DNA of 6,109 nucleotides from Chloroflexota bacterium (GTDB taxonomy: Bacteria > Chloroflexota > Dehalococcoidia > UBA2247 > RBG-13-53-26). The stretch lies in contig JAFNFZ010000133.1 in NCBI GenBank assembly GCA_017885485.1, positions 1-6,109 of the forward strand. The letters are read 5' to 3'. Of this stretch, positions 1-5,652 are shown piece after piece. How positions within the stretch are numbered: the first letter of the stretch is position 1; every line of letters starts with the position of its first letter. The position numbers were made by a program, and so were the translations under genes. The notes beneath the pieces were generated by a model. The model was not told where the DNA came from. It saw nothing but the letters and a program-made list of their open reading frames with translations, and did no database searches.

Positions 1-593
1 GGTTCAAGGGGAAGGACATAACCAGAGCAAAGACGTGGGACATCGTCAACCGGGGAATCGCCGGCACATTTCAGGTCACCAGGCCTTTCCGCCGCCTGCC
101 TATCATTGCCAACGTGATGGTGGCCTGTCTGTCGCCCAGAGCGATGAAGAGGGGAGAGTGGGTGAAGACGGTGGAAGCCAGAGCTCTCGATGCTCTGGAA
201 TTCGTAGGCATCTCTGATCTCGCCCGCGAGCCGGCCTCCTGTCTGGCACATGGTGACTTGAGGCGTCTGGAGATAGCGCGTGCCATTGCTACTGACCCTG
301 AGATGCTTCTGCTAGATGAGCCGTTCAGTGGGCTCAACCCGGCTGAAACAGAGCTGCTGGGGAAGTCGATTCGACGACTGCACAAAGGAGGCAGGTTCGG
401 ACGACTGCACAGCGAAGGCCCAACCATGATCATAATCGAGCATAAGCTGGCGGAACTGATGAAGATAGTGGACAGGGTGATAGTGCTGGACTTTGGCCGG
501 TTGATAGCCGATGGCACCCCGGACGAGATAGTGAGGAATGAAAGGGTGATCGAGGCGTGCATCGGCAAGGGGGTTTGCCCGAGTGCTTCTTGA
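1..593 (+). CDS. livG: LivG-type ABC transporter ATPase, 5'-truncated by window edge
   Basis: This is one of the two cytoplasmic ATPases of a branched-chain amino acid type importer. The reading frame is open from base 3 and gives 196 residues; about 60 N-terminal residues with the Walker A motif lie outside the window. Visible in order (partial numbering): Q-loop in GTFQVTRPF (Gln24), a LivG-style signature LAHGDLRRLEIARA (from 81), Walker B MLLLDEP (101-107), D-loop GLNPAE, and H-loop IIIEH (His147). The C-terminal GTPDEIVRNERVIEACIG matches the LivG tail. The signature is degenerate (LAHGD where LPYGQ or LSYGQ is common). A stretch of about 9 extra residues, containing a repeated RLH, sits between D-loop and H-loop. 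The last 11 nt overlap livF, which implies translational coupling. Family assignment is secure; the substrate is unknown. Confidence 0.93.
   Translation, partial: FKGKDITRAKTWDIVNRGIAGTFQVTRPFRRLPIIANVMVACLSPRAMKRGEWVKTVEARALDALEFVGISDLAREPASCLAHGDLRRLEIARAIATDPEMLLLDEPFSGLNPAETELLGKSIRRLHKGGRFGRLHSEGPTMIIIEHKLAELMKIVDRVIVLDFGRLIADGTPDEIVRNERVIEACIGKGVCPSAS
374..427 (+). repeat. 27-bp-period in-frame direct repeat inside livG
   Basis: The 11-mer ACGACTGCACA occurs at 374-384 and again at 401-411, exactly 27 bp (9 codons) apart, each preceded by TTCG or TTCGG. The rest of the unit is only partly alike. It encodes RLH-KGG-RFG followed by RLH-SEG-PT. It coincides with a length excess over E. 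coli LivG (as recalled) between LNPxET and IEH, so it reads as an old in-frame tandem duplication. Confidence 0.6.
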
Positions 594-1332
594 AGTCTCG
601 AACCTCAGTGTCTGCTATGCCACGGCCGTGCTTCTGAACGGGGTGAGCCTGCGCGTTGAACAGGGTGAACTGGTCAGCCTGGTGGGTCCAAATGGAGCCG
701 GCAAGTCAACACTGCTCCGGGCCATAACTGGGCTGGTGAAATGGGAACGCTCCGTCATGAAGGGGACGCGGGCGGGCGACATAACCGTCGGAGGTTCCGT
801 GGATTTCTGCGGAGAGAAGATAGAGACAATGCAGGCACACGAGATTGCCAGGAGAGGCCTAGTGCATTGCCCTGAGAGAGCGCGAGTGTTCTCCGAGATG
901 ACCGTCATGGACAACCTGAAAGCCGGCGCCTATCTGTGCAAGGACAGGGAAGAGGTGATGGAGAACCTGAGGCAGGTGTACAGGCTGTTTCCGGTGCTCA
1001 AGGAACGGACCAAACAGGTATCAGGGACACTATCAGGAGGGGAGCGTCAGATGCTTGCCATTGGCCGAGCGCTTATGATGCGGCCCAGACTGCTGTGCAT
1101 TGACGAACCATCCACCGGGCTGTCCTCCAAGTTGAAAGCCGAGTTGTTTCAGCGCATTCGAGAGATCCGTGAGACGGGAATCGCCTTGCTGCTGGTGGAG
1201 CAGGATATCACCTCCGCTTTCGAACTGGCCACGAGGAACTACGTTCTTTCTCATGGAAGGGTAATCGCTCAGGGAACCGGCGAGGAACTGCTTAGGGACG
1301 AGACGATAAGGAAGACATACCTGGGTCTATAG
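583..1332 (+). CDS. livF: LivF-type ABC transporter ATPase
   Basis: This is the second cytoplasmic ATPase of the importer, 249 residues against about 235-240 for typical LivF. Motifs: Walker A GPNGAGKST (35-43), the LivF-type GLVHCPERARVFSEMTV block (92-108), signature LSGGERQ (150-156), Walker B LLCIDEP (170-176), D-loop region STGLSS, and VEQD at the H-loop. Gln in place of the H-loop His is usual for LivF. The tail TIRKTYLGL matches the family ending YLG. The extra length is mainly at about 52-70, just after the Walker A helix. The start is GTG at 583, chosen because AAGGGGG lies about 9 nt upstream and the frame opens at the conserved MLLEVSNLSV; it overlaps livG by 11 nt. A second copy is not seen, so it presumably partners with LivG and the LivH/LivM permeases encoded on the opposite strand. 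Confidence 0.95.
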   Translation: MLLEVSNLSVCYATAVLLNGVSLRVEQGELVSLVGPNGAGKSTLLRAITGLVKWERSVMKGTRAGDITVGGSVDFCGEKIETMQAHEIARRGLVHCPERARVFSEMTVMDNLKAGAYLCKDREEVMENLRQVYRLFPVLKERTKQVSGTLSGGERQMLAIGRALMMRPRLLCIDEPSTGLSSKLKAELFQRIREIRETGIALLLVEQDITSAFELATRNYVLSHGRVIAQGTGEELLRDETIRKTYLGL

Positions 1333-1416
1333 GTTACCCTGTCAACCAGGGACCGGTGGGAAGCAGGCGAGGTTGTGGGGGACCATGGGGCTGAGGTAAC
1401 GGAGCCGGGCAATCCG
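1333..1416. terminator. Convergent intergenic gap with inverted repeats; possible bidirectional terminator
   Basis: The gap holds a 5-bp hairpin CCCTG-TCAAC-CAGGG (1337-1351) just after the livF stop. A wider inverted pair, GTTACC (1333-1338) and GGTAAC (1395-1400), brackets most of the gap. No T-tract follows either arm on either strand, so a canonical Rho-independent terminator is not demonstrated. Position between two converging units is the main reason to suspect a termination role. Confidence 0.3.
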
Positions 1417-2472
1417 TCAGCCGAGTTCCGCTGTACACACCCTGCATTTCCGGCGCCAGGCCAGGTTCTGCAGCTTGCATCGCGGGCATATCTTCTCTGT
1501 CCTGTCCCGCAACCATGTGGTGAGACCCTGGGGCATGAAGAGGAGAACGAGCAGTACGATAGAAGCAAAGATGAGCAGTCTCGTCTCGGAAGGTACTGCC
1601 AGGTACCTTATGAGCACGAACTCGGTGAGCGGGTAGAGGATGAGGACACCGGCCATAGGTCCGTAGATGGTGGCAATCCCACCGAAGACCGCCCATATGA
1701 TCACCTGAAAAGACAGAAGAAGCTCCAGAGTTGACGGGCTGGCCGCCTTGACGAAGTGGGCATAGAGACCCCCGGCGATGCCAGCAAACAGCCCACTCAG
1801 GCAGAAGGCAAGGAGCTTGTAACGAGTGGTGTTTATTCCCGATGCCCGTGCAGTGACCTCGTCCTCACGTATGGCATGGAAAACGAGACCAATCTTGGAA
1901 TCGGTGATCTTCCACATGACAAACCCCAGGACAATCATGGATGGGATGGCGATATAGTAGGAAGCGACTCTTGACCCGGCCAGTGGTTCTATCCCGTAGA
2001 TACCCAGTTCGCCATAAGTGATCTTGGGGATGGCGTATACAACGCCTAACAAGATCAGGGGAAAAGCAAGCGTGGCAAAGGCCAGATACGTGCCTCGCAA
2101 CCTCAAACACGGTATGCCTACAACCAAACCTGCCAGAACCGCGGCGGCAGCACCCAAGGGAATCGTGGCCCAGGGCGCCAGTCCCAGGTTCCAGTTGAGC
2201 AGGGCTGCCGTATAAGCGGCGACTCCGAAGAACAGGGCATGTCCGAAATTGATCTGTCCAGTGAAACCAGACAGCAGGTCCCAGCTGGCTGCAAAGATGG
2301 CGAAGATGCCGGCCAGAATAAACACACGGAGAATGAACGGCTCTTGAGAAATGAGAGGAAACAGGAGAAGAAGAATGCAGATCAAGAGGAATACTGTCCT
2401 GGCGGGGAGGACGAATACCTCCTCCCTTAGCAGTCGGAACGATCTGGTGGCGTAAGCCACTAATACACTCAT
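1417..2472 (-). CDS. livM: LivM-type ABC permease with C-terminal zinc-finger-like tail
   Basis: This is a membrane permease of the Liv/HAAT importer, 351 residues. Family signatures: GQINFGHALFFGVAAYTAAL (72-91), the cytoplasmic coupling loop AIREDEVTARASGINTTRYK (200-219), and AVFGGIATIYGPMAGVLI (261-278). About nine to ten hydrophobic segments are visible from residue 27 to 315, with a basic N-terminus (RSFRLLREE). After the normal family end (LLFMPQGL, about 310-317), a hydrophilic extension carries CPRCKLQNLAWRRKCRVC (329-346). That is Cys329, 332, 343 and 346 in CX2C-X10-CX2C spacing with Asn336, the same spacing as a RanBP2-type zinc finger; the tail should face the cytoplasm. The ATG overlaps the livH stop as ATGA (2469-2472), indicating coupled translation. 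The gene ends 84 bp from the convergent livF. Confidence 0.94.
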   Translation of the reverse strand: MSVLVAYATRSFRLLREEVFVLPARTVFLLICILLLLFPLISQEPFILRVFILAGIFAIFAASWDLLSGFTGQINFGHALFFGVAAYTAALLNWNLGLAPWATIPLGAAAAVLAGLVVGIPCLRLRGTYLAFATLAFPLILLGVVYAIPKITYGELGIYGIEPLAGSRVASYYIAIPSMIVLGFVMWKITDSKIGLVFHAIREDEVTARASGINTTRYKLLAFCLSGLFAGIAGGLYAHFVKAASPSTLELLLSFQVIIWAVFGGIATIYGPMAGVLILYPLTEFVLIRYLAVPSETRLLIFASIVLLVLLFMPQGLTTWLRDRTEKICPRCKLQNLAWRRKCRVCTAELG

Positions 2473-3341
2473 CCCCTTTCTTCCTCGAAGACGATGCCGA
2501 AGAGGCCCTCCGGCTTGATCAGTATCACAATAAGCATGACGGTGAGAGCTACCGATGTCTTAAGATAGGCCCCCTCAGGTCGCGAAAAAACCACGAGATT
2601 CTCAGCGAAACCCAGGACAAGTGCCCCGATGAGGCTACCTTTCAGGCTGCCCAGCCCTCCAAGCACCACGACGGCCAGAATCATCACCAGGGGATGTGCC
2701 CACATGCCGGGAGTAAGCACGAAGAGGGGAGCCACCAGTGCACCGGCGATTGCCGCAAGACCGACCGAGATGGCCATGGTGAGCATCTCCATCCTGGATA
2801 CATTGATTCCCATGAGGTTGGCGACTTCTCTATCCTGAGCGGTTGATCTGATGGCGACGCCGGTCTTTGTTTTCATTAAGAAGATCCATGTGACAAGCAG
2901 CATCAGGATCACCACACCCAGCGTGAGGAGTTGCTGGTTCAGCACTGAAACGCCGAGTATCTCCGTTGACCCTGAGAGGAGCTTGGGCACGCCTCGAGGT
3001 TGGCCTCCAAATGCCTTGAGAATGGCTTCCTGTATTATCACTGCCATGGCTATGGTCACTATGAGGGTTGTTGCCTCATGCTGACGGACTCTGGCAATGA
3101 GGAGTCTGTAGCTGATTATTCCCACGGCTGTAACTGTGATGATGGCCAGGATGATGGAAAGATAGAGATTGAGACCCAGGGCACTGGCGAAGGTGTATAT
3201 CAAGTAGGCCGCGAGCATGTAGAAGGCGGTGTGTGACAGGTTGGCTATGCGTGCGACACCAAATATGAGGGAGAAGCCTACGGCAAGCAGAGCATAAACA
3301 CCGCTTGAGAGCAGTCCGTAGATGATTATGTTCTCCGCCAT
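2469..3341 (-). CDS. livH: LivH-type ABC permease
   Basis: This is the second membrane permease of the importer. Taking ATG at 3341 gives 290 residues. An upstream TTG at 3368 would add nine residues (MQDFSVGQG). I prefer the ATG because it is the stronger codon and has GGA 6 nt upstream. The TTG has GGAG directly abutting it, and its only better spaced purine run is inside a hairpin arm. Family blocks (numbered from the ATG): YGLLSSGVYALLAVGFSLIFGV near the N-terminus, RIANLSHTAFYMLAAYL, the coupling loop AIRSTAQDREVANLMGINV (about 163-181), and VLGGLGSLKGSLIGALVLG (about 226-244). Seven to nine hydrophobic segments are visible, and the end KPEGLFG is typical. The gene overlaps livM by four bases and follows the binding-protein gene after a hairpin-bearing gap. 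Confidence 0.93.
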   Translation of the reverse strand: MAENIIIYGLLSSGVYALLAVGFSLIFGVARIANLSHTAFYMLAAYLIYTFASALGLNLYLSIILAIITVTAVGIISYRLLIARVRQHEATTLIVTIAMAVIIQEAILKAFGGQPRGVPKLLSGSTEILGVSVLNQQLLTLGVVILMLLVTWIFLMKTKTGVAIRSTAQDREVANLMGINVSRMEMLTMAISVGLAAIAGALVAPLFVLTPGMWAHPLVMILAVVVLGGLGSLKGSLIGALVLGFAENLVVFSRPEGAYLKTSVALTVMLIVILIKPEGLFGIVFEEERG

Positions 3342-3373
3342 ACCCTGTCCAACCGAGAAGTCCTGCAACTCCA

Positions 3374-3409
3374 GATATCCCCCCGGCGCGACCGTGCCGA
3401 GGGGATATC
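3374..3409 (-). promoter_or_regulatory. Hairpin between binding-protein gene and permease genes
   Basis: On the plus strand GATATCCCC (3374-3382) and GGGGATATC (3401-3409) form a perfect 9-bp inverted repeat, with an inner GGC/GCC pair possible in the loop. In the transcribed (minus) direction it lies about 75 nt after the binding-protein stop and ends just before the possible TTG start of livH. No T-tract follows, so an mRNA-stability or attenuation element fits better than a full terminator. The 3' arm includes the G-run nearest the TTG start. Confidence 0.5.
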
Positions 3410-3485
3410 CTCAGTGTCTATCCACGCTTGTGCCCTTCTCAATTCGGGTGGCAACCAGCGTCTTCTGACCAGTGACTACTCCGGG

Positions 3486-4784
3486 TCAGGTCCAGTAGTC
3501 GATGACCCAGGGAGGCATCTGGTAGGCCACTATGCCTGCGTATGTTACACTCGGCCCCCCAGTCGGCCAGGAGCCATCTGCGGGTGGCCAGACGCCCTTA
3601 AGTTCGCCGTTCTGCCACTGCACGCCAACCCCGGTGACGTAACCAGGCCCCCAGGTTACATCGTGTTTAGCGTCAAAAACGAAGCGGCCTCCGGTGCCTA
3701 TGTAGTCCGTCTCTTCCAGGAAGGCAACTATGTTGTCCTGGTCAAGGCTGTCGGCTCTCTCAATGGCCTCTTTCAGGATGTAGAGCGCGTCATAGGTCCC
3801 GGCGTTGTAGGTTGGCGTTTGACCCTTCTCGGCGATGAAAGCGTCCATGAACGCCGCCGTCTTCTCGGTCAGCTCCACGTCGCGGGCGTAGACGTTGAGG
3901 GTCATCTCGTAGTTACCGTATTCATTCGTGTTCTCCCAGAAGTCATCAGCCTGGGCCATGACGTTGATGCCGACCGAAGCGGCCGGTATCTGCAGCTCCC
4001 CCCAGGTCCTACCATAGGCTATGCCCACTGTACCGGAGAGAGCAGTCATGATCATGTTGGCCCCAGAGTCTTTGATGGCCAGGAGCTCTGCCGTGACGTC
4101 ATCGGCTTGCCCCGATGGCCGCCAGACCTCAGACACCACCTGGATTCCCTTGGTGGGAAGAATGGTCTGGGCGGCAGCTACTATGGCATCTGTCCATGAT
4201 GCCTTCTCGGCCAGTATAGCCAGTTTTGGCGCCGTGTGGAGCTGCGCAACCACCTGTTGAGCAACCATTCCCACCAGAGTGAAATTCATCATCCCCAGGT
4301 AGGTGTTGTTGAACGGGGTGACTCTGAACCAGTACTTGTAGCGAGCATAGTCCTGAGCCACCTTGTCGCTCATTTTGGTTTCGCTGGAACCGCAGACCAT
4401 GAATATCGTCTGGTGATCCATGGCGACTTCCTGCACGGCCATGGCGCCCTCGCTTCTGATGGTCCCCATGAGGAAGTCTACCCTATCAACCGTGATGGCT
4501 CGCTCCGCTGCGGTGGCGGCGTCGGCAGGGCTCACCAGTTCGTTGGAGTCCACTTGGACCAGCTTGATCTTGTAGTATTCGTCGCCGACCTTGATACCAC
4601 CTGCTGCGTTGATCTCATCTGCCGCCAGCGTGGCTCCCATCCAGTGGTGTTCGCCCATCTGGAACTGCATGGGGCCGATGACGCCCACCCTTATCTCTTT
4701 TGCTTCTTCGTCAGCGCAACCCAGTGCGGCCAGTATCAAACAGGCAATGAGCAGGAATGTTGCACCCTTGATCAACCACTTCAT
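3486..4784 (-). CDS. Branched-chain amino acid type ABC substrate-binding lipoprotein
   Basis: This is the extracytoplasmic ligand receptor of the importer (Peripla_BP_6/LivK-like fold), 432 residues from ATG at 4784. That start is chosen over ATG at 4805 because AGAGGGGGG lies about 7-8 nt upstream and the protein then opens as MKWLIKG, a basic n-region. A hydrophobic h-region leads to a lipobox-like LAALGC with Cys23 as the predicted lipidated residue (-3 Ala and -2 Leu make it a relaxed lipobox). The mature domain shows IRVGVIGPMQFQMGEHHWMG, then AADEINAAGGIKVG, the family ligand-domain opening, and later FRVTPFNNTYLG. The C-terminus is rich in Trp, Pro and Gly (GVWPPADGSWPTGG). The predicted anchor suits a cell held by lipid anchoring rather than a free periplasmic protein. 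It is the first gene of the leftward unit with livH and livM. Ligand unknown: amino acids, amides, urea or aromatic acids are all possible in this family. Confidence 0.93.
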   Translation of the reverse strand: MKWLIKGATFLLIACLILAALGCADEEAKEIRVGVIGPMQFQMGEHHWMGATLAADEINAAGGIKVGDEYYKIKLVQVDSNELVSPADAATAAERAITVDRVDFLMGTIRSEGAMAVQEVAMDHQTIFMVCGSSETKMSDKVAQDYARYKYWFRVTPFNNTYLGMMNFTLVGMVAQQVVAQLHTAPKLAILAEKASWTDAIVAAAQTILPTKGIQVVSEVWRPSGQADDVTAELLAIKDSGANMIMTALSGTVGIAYGRTWGELQIPAASVGINVMAQADDFWENTNEYGNYEMTLNVYARDVELTEKTAAFMDAFIAEKGQTPTYNAGTYDALYILKEAIERADSLDQDNIVAFLEETDYIGTGGRFVFDAKHDVTWGPGYVTGVGVQWQNGELKGVWPPADGSWPTGGPSVTYAGIVAYQMPPWVIDYWT

Positions 4785-4790
4785 CTGTTT

Positions 4791-4800
4791 ACCCCCCTCT
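4791..4800 (-). promoter_or_regulatory. Ribosome binding site that sets the binding-protein start
   Basis: AGAGGGGGGT on the minus strand ends 6 nt before the ATG at 4784-4782. The upstream in-frame ATG at 4805 would place this motif inside the coding sequence, so the downstream ATG is favoured. Confidence 0.6.
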
Positions 4801-4850
4801 GGCATTTAGTCTGTAGTGCCGAGTGATTTCGTCTTCGGATGTTCCTCAAA

Positions 4851-4886
4851 TCAGGGCAATGGCATCACCTCCTTCTTGCAGGAAGG
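4851..4886 (-). promoter_or_regulatory. Orphan perfect Shine-Dalgarno with mini-ORF in binding-protein leader
   Basis: The minus strand reads AAGGAGGTGATG (4874 down to 4863), an excellent anti-16S match that is not in front of any long gene. The ATG begins ATG-CCA-TTG-CCC-TGA (4865-4851); the spacing to that ATG is only about 2 nt, whereas the internal TTG has about 8 nt. CCTTC (minus 4886-4882) can pair with GAAGG (minus 4875-4871), with a six-base loop, covering part of the Shine-Dalgarno. It lies about 66 nt upstream of the binding-protein ATG and may be a leader peptide or the remnant of an earlier start. Confidence 0.3.
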
Positions 4887-4900
4887 TCTGCGATGGTAAG

Positions 4901-4952
4901 ATCATACAGACAAATCTCTTACAATCTTCTGCCTAGCAGTGCCTGTTGTCAA
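4901..4952 (-). promoter_or_regulatory. Possible sigma-70-like promoter elements for the binding-protein/livHM unit
   Basis: The minus strand carries a perfect TTGACA (4952-4947) and, separately, TATGAT (4906-4901), a 5/6 match to TATAAT. They are 40 bp apart and so do not form one promoter. At 17-bp spacing TTGACA would need GAAGAT (4929-4924) as its -10, which is weak. Either element could serve; the pairing is unresolved. Confidence 0.25.
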
Positions 4953-5009
4953 GCCCTCATTGGCCCTCGTTGGCTCGCTAGATCGGTGGGTTACTCATGT
5001 GTCCCCGCA

Positions 5010-5073
5010 ACCCCCGACCCCGGCTGGATCCCGCATCAAGTGCGGGATGATCCGCCTGAGGCGGATTGGGGGT
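5010..5073. repeat. Palindromic interspersed-type repeat: two hairpins inside an outer stem
   Basis: Hairpin 1 is ATCCCGCA-TCAAG-TGCGGGAT (5028-5048, 8-bp perfect stem). Hairpin 2 is ATCCGCC-TGA-GGCGGAT (5050-5066, 7-bp perfect stem), one base later. ACCCCC (5010-5015) and GGGGGT (5068-5073) can close an outer stem, giving a three-way-junction-like fold. The core GGCTGGATCCCGCATCAAG resembles short palindromes seen scattered in intergenic regions of many uncultured bacteria. Only one full copy is in the window, so genome-wide repetition is inferred. Confidence 0.65.
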
Positions 5074-5189
5074 GTGGGATGACACAGACGGTAGTGGTGC
5101 GGAATGACAGGCGGTTGAGAGCCATTAGTGACATTGGGGAAGCCCGATGTGATGCGATTGTAAGGTGGTCGTTGTAGACTGCAGTCACC

Positions 5190-5612
5190 ATGGAATATCC
5201 GGTTGAGCCTCGGAGGGATGAGCGCGGCTTCACGCTGGTGGAACTGCTGGTGGTGGTGGTCATACTGGGGGTAGTGGCTGCCATAGCTACGCTGGGGGCA
5301 ACCCGCTTCATCGGCAGCAGCAACGTCGAAGCGGCAAACACCGAGATGCATCAGGCGAGGACTGCCGTTGCCCTGTGCATGTATGAAGCTGGGGTGGATG
5401 AGCTTGATGCAGAGGTTCTTCAGGGTTGGGATGGCAGCGCAGGCCTGGTTGAAGCTACAGGTTCATCAGGGACGACCTACGATGCAGCCAGCTATCTTCA
5501 TAAGGGATTCTTGTTCAAGGCCAAATACACCCTGAACAGGCACGGCAATATCACCGGTGTGACCGAAGTATCCTGGCCCAGCGTAACCTGGGCGGGCAAC
5601 CACTGGGAATAG
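5190..5612 (+). CDS. Type IV prepilin-like protein (class III signal peptide)
   Basis: This 140-residue protein begins with a 13-residue charged leader ending in Arg-Gly. GFTLVELLVVVVILGVVAAI follows: Gly13 at -1, Phe14 at +1 and Glu18 at +5, the prepilin peptidase (PilD/TadV-like) cleavage and methylation signature with a roughly 20-residue hydrophobic helix. The C-terminal part is a short Gly/Ser/Thr-rich globular domain (GSSGTTYDAASYLHKG) with a single Cys in AVALCMYEAG, so no intramolecular disulfide is available. ATG 5190 is the only in-frame start between a TAG at 5175 and the leader; no good Shine-Dalgarno precedes it (AAGGTGG is about 20 nt away), so translation may be weak or leaderless. 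No pilus assembly ATPase, PilC or prepilin peptidase is in the window. It could be a major pilin, a minor pilin or a secretion pseudopilin; I cannot tell which. Confidence 0.88.
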   Translation: MEYPVEPRRDERGFTLVELLVVVVILGVVAAIATLGATRFIGSSNVEAANTEMHQARTAVALCMYEAGVDELDAEVLQGWDGSAGLVEATGSSGTTYDAASYLHKGFLFKAKYTLNRHGNITGVTEVSWPSVTWAGNHWE

Positions 5613-5652
5613 TCAGTATCGTGCACTGAGCCGACCAGAAGCAGACGATAAG
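5613..5652. terminator. Convergent gap with overlapping inverted repeats
   Basis: TCAGT (5613-5617) pairs with ACTGA (5625-5629). Alternatively TATCGT (5617-5622) pairs with ACGATA (5645-5650) across 22 bases. This 40-bp gap separates the convergent prepilin and zinc-ribbon genes. No T-tract is evident, so the termination role rests on position. Confidence 0.3.

Larger units (their letters stand above)
4785..5189. other. 405-bp intergenic region between divergent binding-protein and prepilin genes
   Basis: No convincing gene lies here. From left to right (plus coordinates) it holds: the binding-protein RBS (4791-4800); an orphan strong Shine-Dalgarno with a four-codon mini-ORF on the minus strand (4851-4874); a possible minus-strand -10 TATGAT (4901-4906); a perfect TTGACA on the minus strand (4947-4952); and a two-hairpin palindromic element with degenerate downstream echoes (5010-5107). 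The promoters of both divergent genes should be in this region, but none is clear-cut. Confidence 0.6.

Noticed and set aside
71..568. 165-residue minus-strand open frame
   Set aside because: It is a shadow of livG, whose ABC motifs are intact on the plus strand; the shadow is Ser-rich low-complexity sequence.
1334..1734. Overlapping frames on both strands around the convergent gap
   Set aside because: They are shadows of the livM C-terminus. I checked whether the CxxC tail might belong to a separate small gene, but it is in the same uninterrupted frame as the permease.
3414..4199. 261-residue plus-strand open frame
   Set aside because: It lies antisense to the well-supported binding-protein gene, has no recognisable domain, and its composition follows the opposite-strand codons.
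4236..4826. 196-residue plus-strand open frame rich in His and Val
   Set aside because: It is antisense to the N-terminal half of the binding protein, where the signal peptide and ligand domain are clearly encoded on the minus strand.
5010..5107. Possible CRISPR array or tRNA
   Set aside because: Hairpins and echoed strings are present, but unit lengths and spacings are irregular, there is no anticodon arm or CCA-type architecture, and no cas gene is near.
4839..5177. Plus-strand frame across the palindromic element
   Set aside because: Its translation (DPGWIPHQVRDD) is the type of spurious peptide produced by this repeat class; there is no RBS and no domain.
4995..5351. Minus-strand frames across the repeat and the start of the prepilin gene
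   Set aside because: The end (IPHLMRDPAGVGG) is again repeat-derived, and the rest is antisense to the prepilin signal sequence.
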